Positions 16,601 through 23,655 of a stretch of DNA of 50,321 bases are shown here, one piece after another. Numbering within the stretch: the stretch's first letter is position 1; each line of letters starts with the position of its first letter. The stretch is from Bacteroidales bacterium. GTDB lineage: Bacteria > Bacteroidota > Bacteroidia > Bacteroidales > WCHB1-69. The stretch lies in contig JAFZWE010000011.1 of NCBI GenBank assembly GCA_017617445.1, forward strand, positions 1-50,321. The letters are read 5' to 3'. The notes under the pieces are model-generated. The model was not told the origin of the DNA and did not search any database. It saw only the letters and a program-made list of their open reading frames with translations. The translations under genes and the position numbers were made by a program.

Positions 16601-19600
16601 TCCGTATCGGAAACCACTTCATTCACAGTGTAAGCATAGGTGATTGCTGCATTGGAATCCAGGGTAACGATATCTTCGCCGCAAGTGATCTTTTCAATAT
16701 GGTAGCCATTGCCAGCATCAGCAGTGAAGTTGATGGTTGCGCTCTGGCCATGATTAACCGTCTGCACGCCTTGGTCGTATGAACCGGCCTGGTGAGCGAT
16801 ATGGGCGGTAACTGTGTAGGTGTTGATGTCAAAGTCAACCGTCAAAGTGTCATCACCCGCAATGGTAGTGGGAACCACCAAAGAGGCAACCACACCGTCA
16901 ACGGTGGTAGTGGTGCCATTCAGAACATAATTGGCAATATGCCAACCCTCTTCGGCGGTCAGCGTATAGCTCTGTTCTGAGCCACAAACTGCTGTGTCAG
17001 CGGAAGCGGTCACTGTACCACCTTCATCATTAGCAACGATGCCTGACATGGTGTAATCAATCAGGTCGAAGGTGGCGGCCACTGTCGTAGCTTCAGTGAT
17101 GTTGTTCACGGTAAGAGCATAACCAGCGGGATTGCCGGTTACAACATGAATGTTATCCAAGAAGAAACGGTTGCGGGAAGCGTTTGCGCTTTCAAATTTG
17201 ATAGTGGTACCGGCCTGTCCATCGGTTCCTGAGATGGTGAAGGTCTGCATATCACAATCTGTTTTCGGAAGATCGGTAACAGTATATTCTGTCGTTCCCA
17301 CAGTTACTTTGATGGTAGTTCCTTCTCTACTGTCATCCCATGCCTTAGCGTCAAAGGTAATGGTGTAAGCACCACCATTGGTGGAGAGGTCAAGAGCCGG
17401 GGTGGTAAGGCTTCCCTTCACACTTGTTGTACCCAGTTTCAATTTTCCATTTGCACCGTAAACTTTGCTACCCTGCCAGCCAGGAAGAACCGTAGTATAA
17501 CTGATTTCATTGGTTGCTGCTTCACACTGCTGTGTGGCGCTGGTGCTCATGTCGGTAACATTGGCAAAATCATAAGTAACCACTTCTGTGATGTTTTCTG
17601 TCACCTCTACTACATCAGCCATAGCACTTACGTTGTTCACCAAAACTTCTGTCAGTTCATAGCAATCGCTTGTAGGAACCATCTGGAAGGAAACAGAACC
17701 ACCATGTTCAACAGATGCAGAAGCGGGATTGATGGTACCATTCGTCGCAGTGGCAGTTACATTGTAATGGTTGAGAGAGGTGTAAGCTGTCAGGTCTTTG
17801 TCCTCTGTCACATTCATCACTACATGGGTTACTTCGCCTTGTTCGCCCGTATAGCTTTCAGCAAACACGCCGTTCACGTAGACGGAATCCACATGATAGT
17901 TGTCGGCAGCAGTGATGGTGTAAGTATAATTGGAGCCGCAAGATGCGGTGGGGTCGCCTGTGACCACTGCACCATTGTCGCCAGACCCTGTCATAGTGTA
18001 TTCAAATACCTCAAAGTAAACATCAACGACATGGTCATTTTCAATATTGGTAAGGTTGACAGAAGCCACCGGTGCGTTGTCCACAACGATGGAGTCAACG
18101 AAAGTACAGGAAGTTCCAGCAGCGGTCAGTGTGAAGTTGTCCCCATACTGAACTGTCACGGTCGGACCAGCAGGAGTGGTAGTGCCCTCTCCATTGGTAT
18201 TGATAGTGATTGTGTATTCGTTGATTTCAAAAGTCACATATACATTGGTATCGGAAATCACGGAACCGAGGGCGAACTCAACGATAGAGTCAGCATTGCC
18301 ATTGATGTTAGTCCATGTTTCTGTACCGCAAGTAATGGTAGCCACATGCCAGCCGTGGTCAGCGATAGCAGTCACAACAGAGGGATCGGTATAATACACG
18401 ATGCTGTCTGCCGGCAGAGCCTGACCCTGACCATCAGTTACACTCGCATAAACGTGGTTGTATTCACGGTTGAAATAAACATCAATCACATGGTTAGTTC
18501 CATCCATAGTGACGGGCAGCAGGTCCATGTGCTGCTGATACTGGGGAGCGTCGCTGGCATTATAAACCAAGCCATTCCATTTCACAGAATCAATTCTTGA
18601 ATGGGTAGTGGCGTCAGCGTCCACATACACGTCACGAACAGTGCTTGCGCAAGTGGCGGTTCCAAACACACCTTCGGGTTGGCCATTCACAGTACCCAGA
18701 CCAGGACCGTGGAACACGGAAGTGAGGTCATACACTGCAGTATCAAACAGCACTTCAATGGTGCTGTTGCTCCACAGGGTGTCGAAAGTATAGGAATCAG
18801 CGATTTCAACTGCTGTTCCATTAACCAAGATGGAATGGATTCCGATGCATTCTTCATACGTGAAAGTATAGGTCGGGAAAGCGTCAAATTCATATGTGGT
18901 GTCACCTACCGGATTGATTGTGCCACCGATGCCAGAAGCAGAGGCGCTCACAGTGAAATGATTTTTGCTATAATATACAGCGATGGAGTGATCTCCGGTC
19001 ATGTTGAAATCCCAGGAGCCGTTGAACCAGGTTTCGTTATAGCTGGCTGTATTGAGAGCGCCATCAATGTAGAGGGAATCAATATGGTAGCCTGTTTCAG
19101 CTGCGAAGGTGTAGTGAGCGGTTTCGCCGCAAGCATAAGTAGCGGAAGCCTCAACGGTACCTGTAGCCGTCACTTCATACTGATATTGAGCAAAGGTGGC
19201 AGCAATAACATGGTTAGCGTGAACGCTGTCAAGTGTGAGGGTCATTCCATCGGGATCGGTGATGGTTTGAGCTGTTCCGTCCAAAGTAACGCTTTCAATA
19301 TAGTAGCAGTTCTCAGGGGTAATCACATAATCATAGTTAGCACCGTGGTTCACTACAGCGGAGCCTTCAATGGTGCCGTTTTCACCGGCTTCGATGTCAA
19401 CGGTGAATGTGCAGGCGTTGGTTTCATTCACAGTCAAGTTCAAAGTGGCAGTGGTGTCGCCGCAAGCGGTGAGGCTTACCACATAGGTTCCTGTAGCATC
19501 GCAGTTTTGTCCATAGAAAACATACGGGGTTTCATTCACACAGATGGTGGTGTCTTTTGTTTCACGGTTATAAACCGGAATGACATTCAGTGTGAAGACC

Positions 19601-21336
19601 ACATTGCTATCGCAACCATTAATGGAGGTTTCATTGTAGTTGAAGGTACCTCCTTCGGTATAGCTATGTCCGCGGAATTCAAAAGTGGCGAGTTCTGCGG
19701 GGCAGATGGTGGTGTCCACTTCTTCGTTATACACGGGAGCTACAACAAGCGTATAGTTCACGATGCTGTCGCAACCGTTCACTGTGGTTTCGGCATAAGT
19801 TTCGCTACCTGCTGCAGTCCATTCATGTCCACGGAACATGTGGGGCAGTGCAGAAGCACAAACTGTTTCGGTGATATCCTCCGCATATATCGGATTGACA
19901 GTGAGTTGGAGGGTCACTGTGCTGTCACAACCAGCAATGCTCTGGAGGTTGTAGGTATATTCACCTGTGGTTGTTCCTGCCTCAACAACAATGTCACCAA
20001 CATTCTGCGGAAGTTGATTTTCGCAGAACGTGGCTTCAACGACTTCGTTGTAAACCGGGCTGATGACCAACGTCAGTGTAACGTTGCTGTCACATCCATT
20101 GACTGTCTCAAAAGTATATTCAAGGTCGTTGTACACCCCAGGTTCGGCATTGGCGTCAAAATGGTAACCAAGAGCCCCTGCTCCGAACTGGTATTCTGTA
20201 CCCTGACAGATGGAATCTGTGATTGTCACGTTATAGGTGGGGTTGACATCCAGATAGAGGACACGTACACTGTCGTGGCCACCCTGAGCAGCGCCTTCTT
20301 TGGTGAACATATATATATTTGTTTCTGTACATATACTATCTATGCCATCAAATGTGGAGAAGGTATAAGATTGGCCTTCGCAGATAGCAGCGACCTCTTC
20401 ATACATTGTGTCGGAAGCAACAACAGGATTAACTGTAACATGAAGCACTACGAAGCTGTCGCAACCGCAGGAGGTTTCATTCCCGTTGTAGTAATGGCTA
20501 TGGTCTCCTGCTGTGCTGATTATATCTCCAGCAAATTCAAAACTTTCTCCTTCATTAATTGTGACATCATATTCATATTCTCCAGGAATAACGGAAAGGT
20601 TAAGCGTCACAATGGTATCACAAGCGCCGCCCACACCGGGAACAGTATCAACATGGGTTCCAGCGTCGGCGGGGAGCAGGTTGGTGCCATAAAAATTGTA
20701 ATAGTCTCTGCTGTGGTCATAGCTGTATTCGCAGATGGAGATGTTATCCGTGCGTGTTTCCGTACAGGGTGCCACATCCACCTTGTAAATGGAAACGGCT
20801 ACCTGGCCTGAAACATAGCAACTGAACAAGTGGCTTGAACTATTATAGCGCAAGGTATTATGAGTATAACTGCCCTGAGCTACAATATCCACCGAGTTCC
20901 CATTCTGTGTAAAACTCCAGGAAGCGTTCGCATCGATTGTGGTCTGCGTTCTCAACCAGTTGCTGCTTGAAGAGGCGGCATACAAGTAGTTGTTCTCTCC
21001 CACATTCATCGCAAACGTGCCTGTCGTACTACCCGCTTTCAAGGTAATCACCTGTACTGTTGTCTCATCAAACGTAATGGTGTTTCCTTCTTTGGTAACA
21101 TTAGCCGTATCACGGTTATTGGTGTTTTGTGTAACGCCCAATGCAACAGCCGCATTAGATGACACAATAATAATCTGGTCTCCAATGGCGAGTGTTGAAG
21201 CATCCGTCACCAGCTGCGCAGTTTGCGCATTTACATTACCTATTGCCATCAGCAAAAGAAGTGCAACGGCAACAAAACTCTTCATCTTGGAAAAGATTCG
21301 GAAATTTTTAGGCTCAAAAGTGTAAAACTTTTTCAT
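10621..21336 (-). CDS. Giant T9SS-exported repeat protein (33 InlB-like modules, GCDS modules, FN3, type A sorting domain)
   Basis: 3571 residues. A signal peptide lies at MKSFVAVALLLLMAIGNVNA (residues 18-37), so ATG 21285 is an alternative start. Order: a beta-rich N-terminal domain (about 38-175); about eight GCDS-type modules (about 190-637; for example GCDSTVTLQLTVNP); about 33 modules of 75-84 residues (638-3388) with the pattern YxITxxxGYHIxSVxVDG ... HxIxAxFA, fitting the divergent InlB B-repeat family; a domain like choice-of-anchor J inserted in module 8 (about 1253-1402); a fibronectin III domain (about 3389-3494); and a T9SS type A sorting domain (about 3495-3571, ending with ANYKVSISQR). 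Probable cell-surface adhesin or fibre. Modules 4-24 show a five-module higher-order period. A hairpin terminator follows; a -7 box lies 123 bases upstream. Confidence 0.9.
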   Translation of the reverse strand: MKKFYTFEPKNFRIFSKMKSFVAVALLLLMAIGNVNAQTAQLVTDASTLAIGDQIIIVSSNAAVALGVTQNTNNRDTANVTKEGNTITFDETTVQVITLKAGSTTGTFAMNVGENNYLYAASSSSNWLRTQTTIDANASWSFTQNGNSVDIVAQGSYTHNTLRYNSSSHLFSCYVSGQVAVSIYKVDVAPCTETRTDNISICEYSYDHSRDYYNFYGTNLLPADAGTHVDTVPGVGGACDTIVTLNLSVIPGEYEYDVTINEGESFEFAGDIISTAGDHSHYYNGNETSCGCDSFVVLHVTVNPVVASDTMYEEVAAICEGQSYTFSTFDGIDSICTETNIYMFTKEGAAQGGHDSVRVLYLDVNPTYNVTITDSICQGTEYQFGAGALGYHFDANAEPGVYNDLEYTFETVNGCDSNVTLTLVISPVYNEVVEATFCENQLPQNVGDIVVEAGTTTGEYTYNLQSIAGCDSTVTLQLTVNPIYAEDITETVCASALPHMFRGHEWTAAGSETYAETTVNGCDSIVNYTLVVAPVYNEEVDTTICPAELATFEFRGHSYTEGGTFNYNETSINGCDSNVVFTLNVIPVYNRETKDTTICVNETPYVFYGQNCDATGTYVVSLTACGDTTATLNLTVNETNACTFTVDIEAGENGTIEGSAVVNHGANYDYVITPENCYYIESVTLDGTAQTITDPDGMTLTLDSVHANHVIAATFAQYQYEVTATGTVEASATYACGETAHYTFAAETGYHIDSLYIDGALNTASYNETWFNGSWDFNMTGDHSIAVYYSKNHFTVSASASGIGGTINPVGDTTYEFDAFPTYTFTYEECIGIHSILVNGTAVEIADSYTFDTLWSNSTIEVLFDTAVYDLTSVFHGPGLGTVNGQPEGVFGTATCASTVRDVYVDADATTHSRIDSVKWNGLVYNASDAPQYQQHMDLLPVTMDGTNHVIDVYFNREYNHVYASVTDGQGQALPADSIVYYTDPSVVTAIADHGWHVATITCGTETWTNINGNADSIVEFALGSVISDTNVYVTFEINEYTITINTNGEGTTTPAGPTVTVQYGDNFTLTAAGTSCTFVDSIVVDNAPVASVNLTNIENDHVVDVYFEVFEYTMTGSGDNGAVVTGDPTASCGSNYTYTITAADNYHVDSVYVNGVFAESYTGEQGEVTHVVMNVTEDKDLTAYTSLNHYNVTATATNGTINPASASVEHGGSVSFQMVPTSDCYELTEVLVNNVSAMADVVEVTENITEVVTYDFANVTDMSTSATQQCEAATNEISYTTVLPGWQGSKVYGANGKLKLGTTSVKGSLTTPALDLSTNGGAYTITFDAKAWDDSREGTTIKVTVGTTEYTVTDLPKTDCDMQTFTISGTDGQAGTTIKFESANASRNRFFLDNIHVVTGNPAGYALTVNNITEATTVAATFDLIDYTMSGIVANDEGGTVTASADTAVCGSEQSYTLTAEEGWHIANYVLNGTTTTVDGVVASLVVPTTIAGDDTLTVDFDINTYTVTAHIAHQAGSYDQGVQTVNHGQSATINFTADAGNGYHIEKITCGEDIVTLDSNAAITYAYTVNEVVSDTDVYVYFKHNEFPITVIFDETAGEVNPLTQNWEYGATVVFHIAPNDCKYIDSILIDNIPATVSNAAGMSYTFNNVIAEHTIEVVFADSMFTMTGIAMGSHGTINSGEAVCGGNFIYHIVANEGYHVNWVMIDGENVPEYTDLYVDSLDIEFNDIHEIHVVRVNFEIDYYDINITYNEGGVVSPEGVFTNVIYDSVFNFVFTPEACQELVSFTINDVEYVDSVENNAYTWHANASGDIIATFDTIVYEMAETHTGEGTVTDGAVNCGEDYTYTITAEQGWHIASYTIGGNTTTLGTNDDVTATVDVLAASSDTTLDVIFASNAYTVQICDGNAIVGGTVTVDPATVLYDSSFTYTVTADAANGYHIVSVTVNGTTTAFGNNDDVTFTDVVANVVDTPSVCAEFALNNYTITAIAYDNGNIDPDTVAHVNWGDSMVYVITSDVPCYYVDRVVIDSNATSFVNDSMPYSYTFRNIHADHLIEAYFAEYTYDFTSQVLPDPTFGTVSSDSAVGCTTGTYTYNIEAARGYHIVSVNVDGTDDATFDPTVDSLQHTVTIADFHEDHHVIATFAINHYLVDVTAGDHGTITPGDTVLEDGESVTYTITPDHCYYISELLVNGETATIDNITGMTYTFNSITAAQTLEANFAIYQYLMGEAHTGDGTVTTATVNCDDPYTYTITAGTGSHIESYTIGGNTTVLGTNNDVTANVTVAAATCDTILGVVFAKNVYPVVLCDIDPAIGSMVTVPDSVEYGQDITVTVNANTTNGYHIETITGGNAPVTLGDNSDVTYAYIVTNVVDTPNICATFDLNNYYITTIAHDHGNITSGPIHIQWGQDTTVEITSEVPCYYIDYYVVDGIATSYVYDTVPVVYNFTNVTSDRTIEAFFAEYTYDFTSEVRPDATFGTVTSATAVPCTDGSYTYDIQATRGYHIVSVNLDGANDATYDPSVDSLHHTVTITDFHENHHLIATFALNHYEIVATAGDNGTVTPAGTTVVADGDTLTYTIRPADCYYINSITVDGADIAVDDITEATYTFENIQEAHTIAADFAIYRYVMDTVINGEGTVTSDTVDCGSFYQYTMTAADGWHIQDHTLGGVTYTLNHNSDVIAYRNVTVASQDTVLTVNFARNTYTIDVTSTGNGATTPGDTTVEFEASVTYTMIADTGYHIGSVLVDGTVPANFTAGSTTYPYLFDTISANHTLVVNYETNTYNITAGQVTNGTIMMPGTTTVNYGESVSYTITANSCYHISEILVDNVVDTTFDTNINYYVYTFNNVDSDHTIDVNFAVNTYDVQVVVNGSGIVTPTAGTYTYNCDTTVDFTFTPADGSQITSVIVNGHNIGTPTSYTISNIAADYTVEVNFDTVYYTLNATAYNYGTITPMGDTTVAFGSTVTYTLTPNDCQTVSELLVNGISYLDSANFANNTLTISDIQRDMTIQAYFQVMTYTVEAEANDGGVITETGVYNCGTAVAYQITADECHTITEIVIDGTSTSCEVSDTTITFDSISADHTIEATFTMKTYTITASVNDPAAGSITATDTFDCGAAPIYEITPNEGYHIINVLVDSVDMGVINTYTFASLHEDHEIIANFGIDTFMVSAYANAGVTITPFDGDTLVEFGSSLTFNFTADSCYVISDVTVDGESMGAVDSITLDTITANHVINVTAVVRMDTIVATATEGGYISPAGTTLVACGGSQLYIITPANGYEIEDVMVDGESIGDTNTYLFENVNGNHTIDVTFHAIADTTFIITSTAGANGTISPLGDTAVSYGASVTYYITPDQYYTIAEVMVDSVVLPTPVTTYTFSNVMAPHTISVTFTAATCPVPTYAWADDITMDGATLNWTDMDVTSYTVRYKKASDTVYTEVANITDNFYTLTGLEEATRYVWNVKSVCITDTAESNWTSQQTFVTLGDTTSINPGIQDLTISDVRVYSNGNDIYVVNNGNAQIQEVQVYDMNGRVIFRGNAQSNPTVINLNAANGIYVVRVMTEAKVANYKVSISQR
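13471..17064 (-). repeat. Three successive five-module cassettes (about 400 residues each)
   Basis: Modules 9-13 (15880-17064, 395 residues), 14-18 (14674-15879, 402 residues) and 19-23 (13471-14673, 401 residues) align module by module. The last two are clearly similar at DNA level too, e.g. around 13700-13860 and 14900-15060. Module 5-type copies share VVSDTDVYVYF/VVDTPNICATF endings; 17 and 22 share EYTYDFTS and GYHIVSVN. Confidence 0.8.
17131..17580 (-). other. Choice-of-anchor J-like domain inserted inside an InlB-like module
   Basis: About 150 residues starting VTYDFANVTD and ending RNRFFLDNIHVVTGN interrupt module 8, whose first half (to SAMADVVEVTEN) and last strand (ALTVNNITEATTVAATFD) flank it. 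The W-Q-G-S, LTTPALDLS, ITFDAKAW and FFLDNI landmarks fit the jelly-roll domains of T9SS cargo proteins. Confidence 0.65.
19426..20780 (-). repeat. GCDS-type module array at the N-terminal part of the giant protein
   Basis: About eight modules of 50-65 residues end with GCDS(I/N/T)V or a variant (CDTIV, CGCDSFV, GHDSV), a short strand such as TLTLVIS or TLQLTVN and P-x-Y, then a Cys-containing start (TICVNETPYVF, TVCASALPHMF). The same module type is found in the second giant gene at 49680-50321. Confidence 0.75.
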
Positions 21337-21459
21337 AAAAATAATGTTTGATTTGTTATTAATTTTCTTTTCTATTTTCTTATCTTTTTTTATTTCAATA
21401 ACTTAAATGATGAATAAATGCGCTTATGAACATTTTATTCACTTTAAACTTAATTCCGA

Positions 21460-21467
21460 CAAAAATA
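21460..21467 (-). promoter_or_regulatory. Putative -7 box for the giant repeat-protein gene
   Basis: TATTTTTG on the minus strand matches TAnnTTTG, 123 bases upstream of the ATG at 21336. No matching TTTG at the -33 distance is evident. Confidence 0.3.
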
Positions 21468-21534
21468 CGAATATTTTTGGTACTACACGCTATTTTCAAA
21501 TGGATTTCCGATTTTTTTTAAACAGCGCAATGTG

Positions 21535-21559
21535 AAAAGCTTGTTGAGAAGTCAACAAG
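21535..21559 (-). terminator. Likely terminator after the endonuclease I gene
   Basis: CTTGTTGA (21540-21547) and TCAACAAG (21552-21559) form a perfect 8-bp stem with a 4-base loop, followed on the minus strand by only CTTTTC. It lies 38 bases after the stop; the weak T tract keeps confidence moderate. Confidence 0.5.
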
Positions 21560-21597
21560 GCATTCTCCGTAAGACAGGAAGAACATAAAAAACAAGC

Positions 21598-22710
21598 TTA
21601 TTTGACTATCAGTTTGATAGTTTCCACGGTTTGGCGAGTATCAACCTGGACAAAATAGATTCCGGAGGGAAGCTTGGTTGTCGGAAGCTCCGTTTGTTTC
21701 GTTCCCACAGCGCTCAAACGTGACACTTGCCTGCCCGCACAATCAAAAATCTCTACCTTATCAATTGGCAAATAGTTGCTGGTCAAGACACACGTGTTTT
21801 CAACCGGGTTGGGATAAATATGGCAGCTCTGTAGTTCTGCCAAATGGTACTCTTCCACAGCTATCGGATCCCAATCCACACAGGTGGGGTACCATGGGTC
21901 TCCCTCGTGTGCGCCAAACAAATATTCCACCAATTCCGGACAATCAATAAAAGGATTTCTGTTATGTTGAAAATTGTTATAAATCACATTATTACGATCT
22001 ATTTCCTTGGCACTGACCGGATCTTCAATATGCCACTCTGTCAACATGTTTTGCACCCATGTCTTCAAAGAAGAGCCATCAAACATGGACTCTGCTGTTT
22101 GCCCGAGGTTTTTGTCCATATAACGCACTGTCATGTAGAAGTAGGTGCGAGCAAGGTCCCCTTTGTAAGCATCAATGGGTTCAAAAACGGTGCCGCTGCA
22201 TTGAGGATAGGCACATGGCCCGACTTTGGAGCCGTTAGAGCTGGTATAGGTAGGGTTCGTCACTTCCCCGTATGCAAAATTTCCGCGTCTATTGTTTACA
22301 TAACCGTCTGTAGGATAAAGGTGAAAAAGATCTGACAGCATGGGAGTGGCATCTCCAAACCATGATTTGGGAATGGTATGCTCCCGATTATAGCAATCCC
22401 CTTCGGAGGAGTAGTTCCCACACTTATCCGTGCCAAAGGTGAAGTAGAATGCAGCCGTACCGCCAGGCACATCGGAATAGATATCCCAAACCTTCCCGCT
22501 TGACATCCGATCCGTATAATAATATGCAGACCAGAGGTCGTCGTATGCCACCACTGTGTGGTTACGAATGATACCAAACAGGGCAGATCTCAACTCTTCA
22601 CCACTTTTGCCCACGGCAGATTGGTAATACCCTGCCGGAACTTGGGATAATGCCGAATAAAAAATCGGGAAAAAACACAAAAAAAGAAAGGTTTTCTTCA
22701 CCTTCGTCAT
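21598..22710 (-). CDS. T9SS-exported endonuclease I family nuclease
   Basis: 370 residues from the ATG at 22708-22710; the extension to 22722 would start with TTG. Signal peptide residues 1-22 (KKTFLFLCFFPIFYSALS). The nuclease domain contains CYNREHTIPKSWF with the catalytic His111 of the beta-beta-alpha-metal fold, SDLFHLYPTDGYVNNRRGN, and VIYNNFQHNRNPFIDCPEL for metal binding. The last about 80 residues (SCHIYPNPVENTCVL ... GIYFVQVDTRQTVETIKLIVK) are a T9SS type A sorting domain, so the enzyme is secreted or held on the surface. It probably degrades extracellular DNA or RNA for nucleotide scavenging. No immunity gene is next to it. Confidence 0.93.
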   Translation of the reverse strand: MTKVKKTFLFLCFFPIFYSALSQVPAGYYQSAVGKSGEELRSALFGIIRNHTVVAYDDLWSAYYYTDRMSSGKVWDIYSDVPGGTAAFYFTFGTDKCGNYSSEGDCYNREHTIPKSWFGDATPMLSDLFHLYPTDGYVNNRRGNFAYGEVTNPTYTSSNGSKVGPCAYPQCSGTVFEPIDAYKGDLARTYFYMTVRYMDKNLGQTAESMFDGSSLKTWVQNMLTEWHIEDPVSAKEIDRNNVIYNNFQHNRNPFIDCPELVEYLFGAHEGDPWYPTCVDWDPIAVEEYHLAELQSCHIYPNPVENTCVLTSNYLPIDKVEIFDCAGRQVSRLSAVGTKQTELPTTKLPSGIYFVQVDTRQTVETIKLIVK

Positions 22711-22719
22711 AATTTTCGG

Positions 22720-22727
22720 CAAAAATA
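22720..22727 (-). promoter_or_regulatory. Putative -7 box for the endonuclease I gene
   Basis: TATTTTTG on the minus strand matches TAnnTTTG and lies 10 bases upstream of the ATG, implying a nearly leaderless transcript if used. It falls in the 63-base gap after folP. Confidence 0.28.
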
Positions 22728-22773
22728 CAACAAAAAGTGCAAAAAAGAGAGGGAAAATGAATTTTTGCCGACT

Positions 22774-23589
22774 TTATTTGCGATAAAGTTCCACCAATTT
22801 TCTGGCTTCCACTGCTTCACGCACATCATGCACCCGCAGAACAGCCGCACCTTTCAGCAGGGCGATGGTGTTCAGTACTGTCGTCCCATTCAAAGCCCAA
22901 CGGGGTTCTGTTTTCAAAGCTTTATAAATCATTGATTTTCTTGAGATACCGACCAGAATAGGCTTTTCAAAAACTTGAAAAACCTGTAATTGGTTTAACA
23001 GCAAATAATTCTGTTCCAATGTTTTCCCAAACCCAAAACCAGGATCAATGATAATATCCTTACATCCTTTTTTTTGGAAGAGTTCAATTCTTTCTCCGAA
23101 AAACCGCAGCATATCGGCGAGCATGTTGTCGCCCATGGTTTCCTGCTGCATCCGGTCGGGTTTGGCAGTAGTATGCATGAGCACATACGGCACACCCATT
23201 TGTCCAACCACATCAGCCATACGGGAATCAAATTGCCCACCGGAAATGTCATTGATAATGGAAGCACCCGCATTCACAGAGCGTTCAGCAACATCGGCAC
23301 GCCATGTGTCCACTGAGATGAGTGTGCCGGGAAATTCACGGGTAATGGCGGCAAGCACGGGTTGGAGGCGGCGCCACTCCTCTTCAGCGGGCACCTCTGC
23401 GCTCCCTGGACGGGTGGAGACGGCTCCCACATCAATGATGTCAGCCCCTTCAGACAGCATCCCCTTCACGCGCTGCATCGCAGCTTCCATACTAACGTAG
23501 CATCCGCCGTCAAAAAAAGAGTCTTCCGTTACATTCAAAATCCCCATGATAGCGGGAGCAGAAAACAACGGATAGGGAAAAGTTTTCAT
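22774..23589 (-). CDS. folP: Dihydropteroate synthase
   Basis: 271 residues from the ATG at 23587-23589. All pterin- and pABA-site motifs are visible: GILNVTEDSFFDGG, IIDVGAVSTRPG, LISVDTW, IINDISGG, IIIDPGFGFGKT, GISRKSMI and LRVHDV near the C-terminus. It condenses dihydropterin pyrophosphate with p-aminobenzoate in folate synthesis, and is the sulfonamide target. An upstream in-frame TTG at 23619 was rejected because the terminator of the preceding gene covers that stretch. Transcribed toward the nuclease gene but with no functional link to it. Confidence 0.96.
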   Translation of the reverse strand: MKTFPYPLFSAPAIMGILNVTEDSFFDGGCYVSMEAAMQRVKGMLSEGADIIDVGAVSTRPGSAEVPAEEEWRRLQPVLAAITREFPGTLISVDTWRADVAERSVNAGASIINDISGGQFDSRMADVVGQMGVPYVLMHTTAKPDRMQQETMGDNMLADMLRFFGERIELFQKKGCKDIIIDPGFGFGKTLEQNYLLLNQLQVFQVFEKPILVGISRKSMIYKALKTEPRWALNGTTVLNTIALLKGAAVLRVHDVREAVEARKLVELYRK

Positions 23590-23602
23590 CGTGAGATACA
23601 GG

Positions 23603-23640
23603 CTAAAAAAATATGGCAACCGCTAAAGCAGTTGCCATAT
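23603..23640 (-). terminator. Rho-independent terminator of the UspA-C69 operon
   Basis: ATATGGCAAC (23611-23620) and GTTGCCATAT (23631-23640) form a perfect 10-bp stem with a 10-base loop; on the minus strand TTTTTTT follows. It lies between the C69 peptidase stop (23656) and the folP start (23589). Confidence 0.87.
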
Positions 23641-23655
23641 CATTTTATCATTCAA

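Larger units (their letters stand above)
11173..19425 (-). repeat. Array of about 33 InlB-like modules
   Basis: Read as protein, modules of 75-84 residues follow each other with almost no linker. Recurring elements are an Asn/Tyr start such as NxYxIT, Gly-Thr-(V/I) in the middle of a turn, an aromatic ITP/ITA strand, GYHI or CYYI, VDG/VNG and HTIxAxFA at the end. Counts are by eye. Confidence 0.85.
21337..21597. other. Intergenic region: leader of the giant gene and end of the nuclease gene
   Basis: An AT-rich 261-base stretch. The half next to the giant gene is T-rich on the plus strand, giving an A-rich leader of about 120 bases. It holds a -7 box and a short hairpin after the nuclease gene. 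No RNA gene or small ORF is convincing. Confidence 0.6.

Noticed and set aside
13471-17064. CRISPR array or DNA-level satellite
   Set aside because: Repeats are coding, about 1.2 kb or 240 bases long, diverged at DNA level and in frame; there are no short identical repeats with unique spacers.
18601-20811. A long open frame (736 codons) on the plus strand, opposite the giant gene, and similar ones at 15178-16782 and 17704-18600
   Set aside because: The minus strand encodes the InlB-like and GCDS repeats with signal peptide and sorting domain. The plus-strand frames have no recognisable domains and arise because the biased codon use of the repeats avoids stops in the complementary frame.
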